Shown here one piece after another: positions 47,036 to 49,020 of a stretch of DNA of 49,020 nucleotides (positions are counted from its first letter, which is position 1; every line of letters starts with the position of its first letter). The stretch comes from Muribaculaceae bacterium (GTDB taxonomy: Bacteria; Bacteroidota; Bacteroidia; Bacteroidales; Muribaculaceae): assembly GCA_009775125.1 (NCBI GenBank), contig VSPD01000018.1, forward strand, positions 1-49,020, in the 5' to 3' direction. Made by a program: the position numbers and the translations under genes. The notes below the pieces were generated by a model. That model did no database searches. It was given only the letters and a program-made list of their open reading frames with translations, and was not told where the DNA came from.

Positions 47036-49020
47036 ATGCCTACAAATCCCTTTTCCAATAATAACGGCAAGAAAAAGAAAAACCCGTTCGGATTCAGCAT
47101 TTTCTGGATGTACGCCATAATCCTGATTGTGCTCGGAGGTTTCTTTTATCTTGAAGACAACTCCATCTCCAAAGAAGTAACATACTCCGAATTCGAAAAC
47201 TATATCGTGCGCGACCACGGCATCACCGAAATCACCGTGTTCACCGACAAAGGCATGGCCGAAGGCGTGCTCACCGACTCTCTCGCCGCAAAACTGTTCC
47301 CGCAATACGCTCCCGGCGAAGGAATGCACGCCAAAGTGGAGACCGTCGTGCCGTCGGCCGACAAGCTTTCCGACAAAATCGACGGCTGGAAAGCCATGGG
47401 CTATTTCCCCGCCGACGGCAATGTCAAGTTCGAACGCTCGGGAAGCATGATGTCGATGCTCTTCGCCTTCGGTCCCGTAATCCTGCTCGTGGCCCTGTGG
47501 TTCTACATGATGCGCAAGATGTCGGGCGGTGGCGCCGGCGGAGGCGGAGGCGTATTCTCCGTGGGCAAATCCAAGCCCCAGGTCTTCGACAAGGACAGCG
47601 CCAACAAAGTCACGTTCAAGGACGTGGCCGGCCTCTCGGAAGCAAAAGTGGAAATCGAAGAAATTGTAGAATTCCTCAAAAACCCCAAGCGATACACCGA
47701 CCTCGGCGGTAAAATCCCCAAGGGAGCACTCCTCGTAGGCTCTCCCGGCACAGGTAAAACGTTGCTCGCCAAGGCCGTGGCCGGCGAAGCCGACGTGCCT
47801 TTCTTCTCGATGTCGGGTTCCGACTTCGTGGAAATGTTCGTAGGCGTCGGCGCCTCGCGTGTCCGCGACCTCTTCCGCCAAGCCAAGGAAAAAGCGCCTT
47901 GCATCGTGTTCATCGACGAAATCGACGCCGTGGGCCGTGCCCGTGGCAAAAACCCCAACATGGGCTCCAACGACGAGCGCGAGAACACCCTCAACCAGCT
48001 TCTCACCGAAATGGACGGCTTCGGCGGCAACAGCGGCGTAATCGTGCTCGCCGCCACCAACCGCGCCGACATACTCGACAAGGCCCTGCTCCGTGCCGGA
48101 CGTTTCGACCGCCAGATCTATGTCGAACTCCCCGACGTCAACGACCGCGAGGCCATATTCCGCGTCCACCTGCGCAACATCAAGGTGGCCGACACACTCG
48201 ACGTGACTCTGCTCGCCCGCCAGACCCCCGGATTCTCCGGCGCCGACATAGCAAACGTGTGCAACGAGGCCGCTCTCATCGCGGCGCGCCACAACAAAAA
48301 AAGCGTCACCATCGAGGACTTCAACGCCGCCATCGACCGCATAATCGGCGGCCTCGAAAACAAAAACAAACTTGCCACCAACGCCGAAAAGCAAATTATC
48401 GCCTTCCACGAAGCCGGACACGCCACCGTGTCGTGGCACCTCCAATTCGGCGACCCCCTCGTCAAGGTCACAATCGTGCCCCGAGGCAAAGCCCTTGGCG
48501 CGGCATGGTATCTCCCCGAAGAACGCTACAACTATCCCGCCCAGGCCCTGCTCGACCAGATATGCTCGCTCATGGGCGGACGCGCCTCCGAAGAAATATT
48601 CACCGGCACCGTCACCACCGGCGCGCTCAACGACCTCGAACGCGCCACCAAGATGGCCACAACCCTCGTGCTCTATTACGGCATGAGCTCCCGCCTGCCC
48701 AACATAAGCTACTACGACTCCACCGGACAGGCCTACGGATTCTCCAAGCCATACTCCGAAGAACGCGCGCGCATCATCGACGAAGAAGTGTCGCGCATCC
48801 TCGCCGAGCAATACGAGCGCGCCAAGCAAATCCTCAACCAATACCACGACGGCCTCAAAGAACTCGCCGACGAACTCTTCGACCGCGAGACCATCTTCAC
48901 CGCCGACGTAGAGCGCATCTTCGGCCCGCGCCAATGGACATCGCGCACCGACCAGATCATCGCCGAGCAAAAACAGCGCGACGCCGACAAAGCTCCCGAA
49001 GCCACCCCGCCGGCCGACAC
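47036..49020 (+). CDS. ftsH: ATP-dependent zinc metalloprotease FtsH (3' end beyond the window)
   Basis: Partial gene of 661 codons with no stop before the window edge. Two N-terminal membrane helices (SIFWMYAIILIVLGGFFYL and MMSMLFAFGPVILLVALWFYMM) flank a periplasmic domain of about 80 residues. The AAA+ module has Walker A GSPGTGKT near residue 235, Walker B CIVFIDEIDAVG, the pore loop MFVGVGASRVRDLF and the second region of homology ATNRADILDKALLRAGRFDRQ. The zinc protease motif HEAGH is at residues 458-462, followed by the family-typical LMGGRASEEIFTG. It degrades unstable membrane and cytoplasmic proteins. A Gly-rich linker (GGGAGGGGG) lies between TM2 and the ATPase. Confidence 0.97.
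   Translation, partial: MPTNPFSNNNGKKKKNPFGFSIFWMYAIILIVLGGFFYLEDNSISKEVTYSEFENYIVRDHGITEITVFTDKGMAEGVLTDSLAAKLFPQYAPGEGMHAKVETVVPSADKLSDKIDGWKAMGYFPADGNVKFERSGSMMSMLFAFGPVILLVALWFYMMRKMSGGGAGGGGGVFSVGKSKPQVFDKDSANKVTFKDVAGLSEAKVEIEEIVEFLKNPKRYTDLGGKIPKGALLVGSPGTGKTLLAKAVAGEADVPFFSMSGSDFVEMFVGVGASRVRDLFRQAKEKAPCIVFIDEIDAVGRARGKNPNMGSNDERENTLNQLLTEMDGFGGNSGVIVLAATNRADILDKALLRAGRFDRQIYVELPDVNDREAIFRVHLRNIKVADTLDVTLLARQTPGFSGADIANVCNEAALIAARHNKKSVTIEDFNAAIDRIIGGLENKNKLATNAEKQIIAFHEAGHATVSWHLQFGDPLVKVTIVPRGKALGAAWYLPEERYNYPAQALLDQICSLMGGRASEEIFTGTVTTGALNDLERATKMATTLVLYYGMSSRLPNISYYDSTGQAYGFSKPYSEERARIIDEEVSRILAEQYERAKQILNQYHDGLKELADELFDRETIFTADVERIFGPRQWTSRTDQIIAEQKQRDADKAPEATPPAD

Noticed and set aside
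47009..48970. 653-codon minus-strand frame opposite ftsH
   Set aside because: Shadow of ftsH, which has all AAA+ and zinc-protease motifs on the plus strand.

Overview
The window is a chromosomal segment from a member of the Bacteroidales, most likely a Muribaculaceae-type gut bacterium. The evidence is: Bacteroidetes -7 promoter boxes (TAnnTTTG) ahead of many genes; Ig-like/BspA surface proteins with Por-type (T9SS) C-terminal tails; the Bacteroidetes-specific alternative GlmU; an SO_0444-type metal permease; and many Bacteroidales hypothetical families. The genus is an inference. Base composition is mosaic. Housekeeping stretches (about 12-20 kb and 28-49 kb) are fairly GC-rich. The first surface-protein gene and the 20.8-23 kb island are clearly AT-rich.

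Layout. (1) 0.36-10.0 kb, + strand: a surface-protein cluster. It holds a 1271-aa BspA-type leucine-rich-repeat protein with Ig-like, dockerin-like and cohesin-like parts, a 1640-aa protein with two cohesin-like domains and eleven Big_2 Ig-like domains built from a 525-bp tandem DNA repeat, and a 301-aa outer-membrane barrel. (2) 10.0-11.1 kb: palindromes and a 419-bp internally deleted IS982-family element with intact ends. (3) 11.1-14.2 kb: a hypothetical membrane protein, tRNA-Val, tRNA-Arg, trxA, rmlC and, divergently, a GlmU-like nucleotidyltransferase. (4) 14.2-20.0 kb: a complete tripartite RND drug-efflux operon. (5) 20.1-23.1 kb: rpiB, tRNA-Leu, a duplicated-domain membrane-anchored protein, a truncated NERD gene and a DUF1848 gene. 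(6) 23.2-25.2 kb: a BlaI/M56 sensor pair with three operators, then a fold-back repeat. (7) 25.5-28.2 kb: two paralogous antitoxins, one YafQ-like toxin, an overlapping Crp/Fnr regulator and two secreted proteins behind a 16-bp palindrome. (8) 28.4-36.2 kb: a heavy-metal RND efflux operon with a four-helix-bundle gene inserted, divergent from a permease-HMA metal exporter across a nearly symmetric promoter. (9) 36.3-39.7 kb: aroB, a small membrane protein, a DEDD exonuclease, rpsO and an EFR1 ferredoxin. (10) 39.9-49.0 kb: a nucleotide-sugar dehydratase, a DUF4923 protein, an array of 10-bp repeats, trkH-trkA coupled to a LolC/FtsX-like permease, then rsfS and ftsH, the last cut by the window edge.

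No CRISPR array, rRNA, prophage or integrase was seen. The strongest leads are the symmetric metal-efflux promoter, the surface cluster with cohesin and dockerin parts in adjacent genes, the BlaI-type operator/promoter layout, the double-antitoxin locus joined to a Crp/Fnr regulator, the membrane-anchored tandem-repeat protein, and the decamer repeats ahead of a TTG-started trkH.
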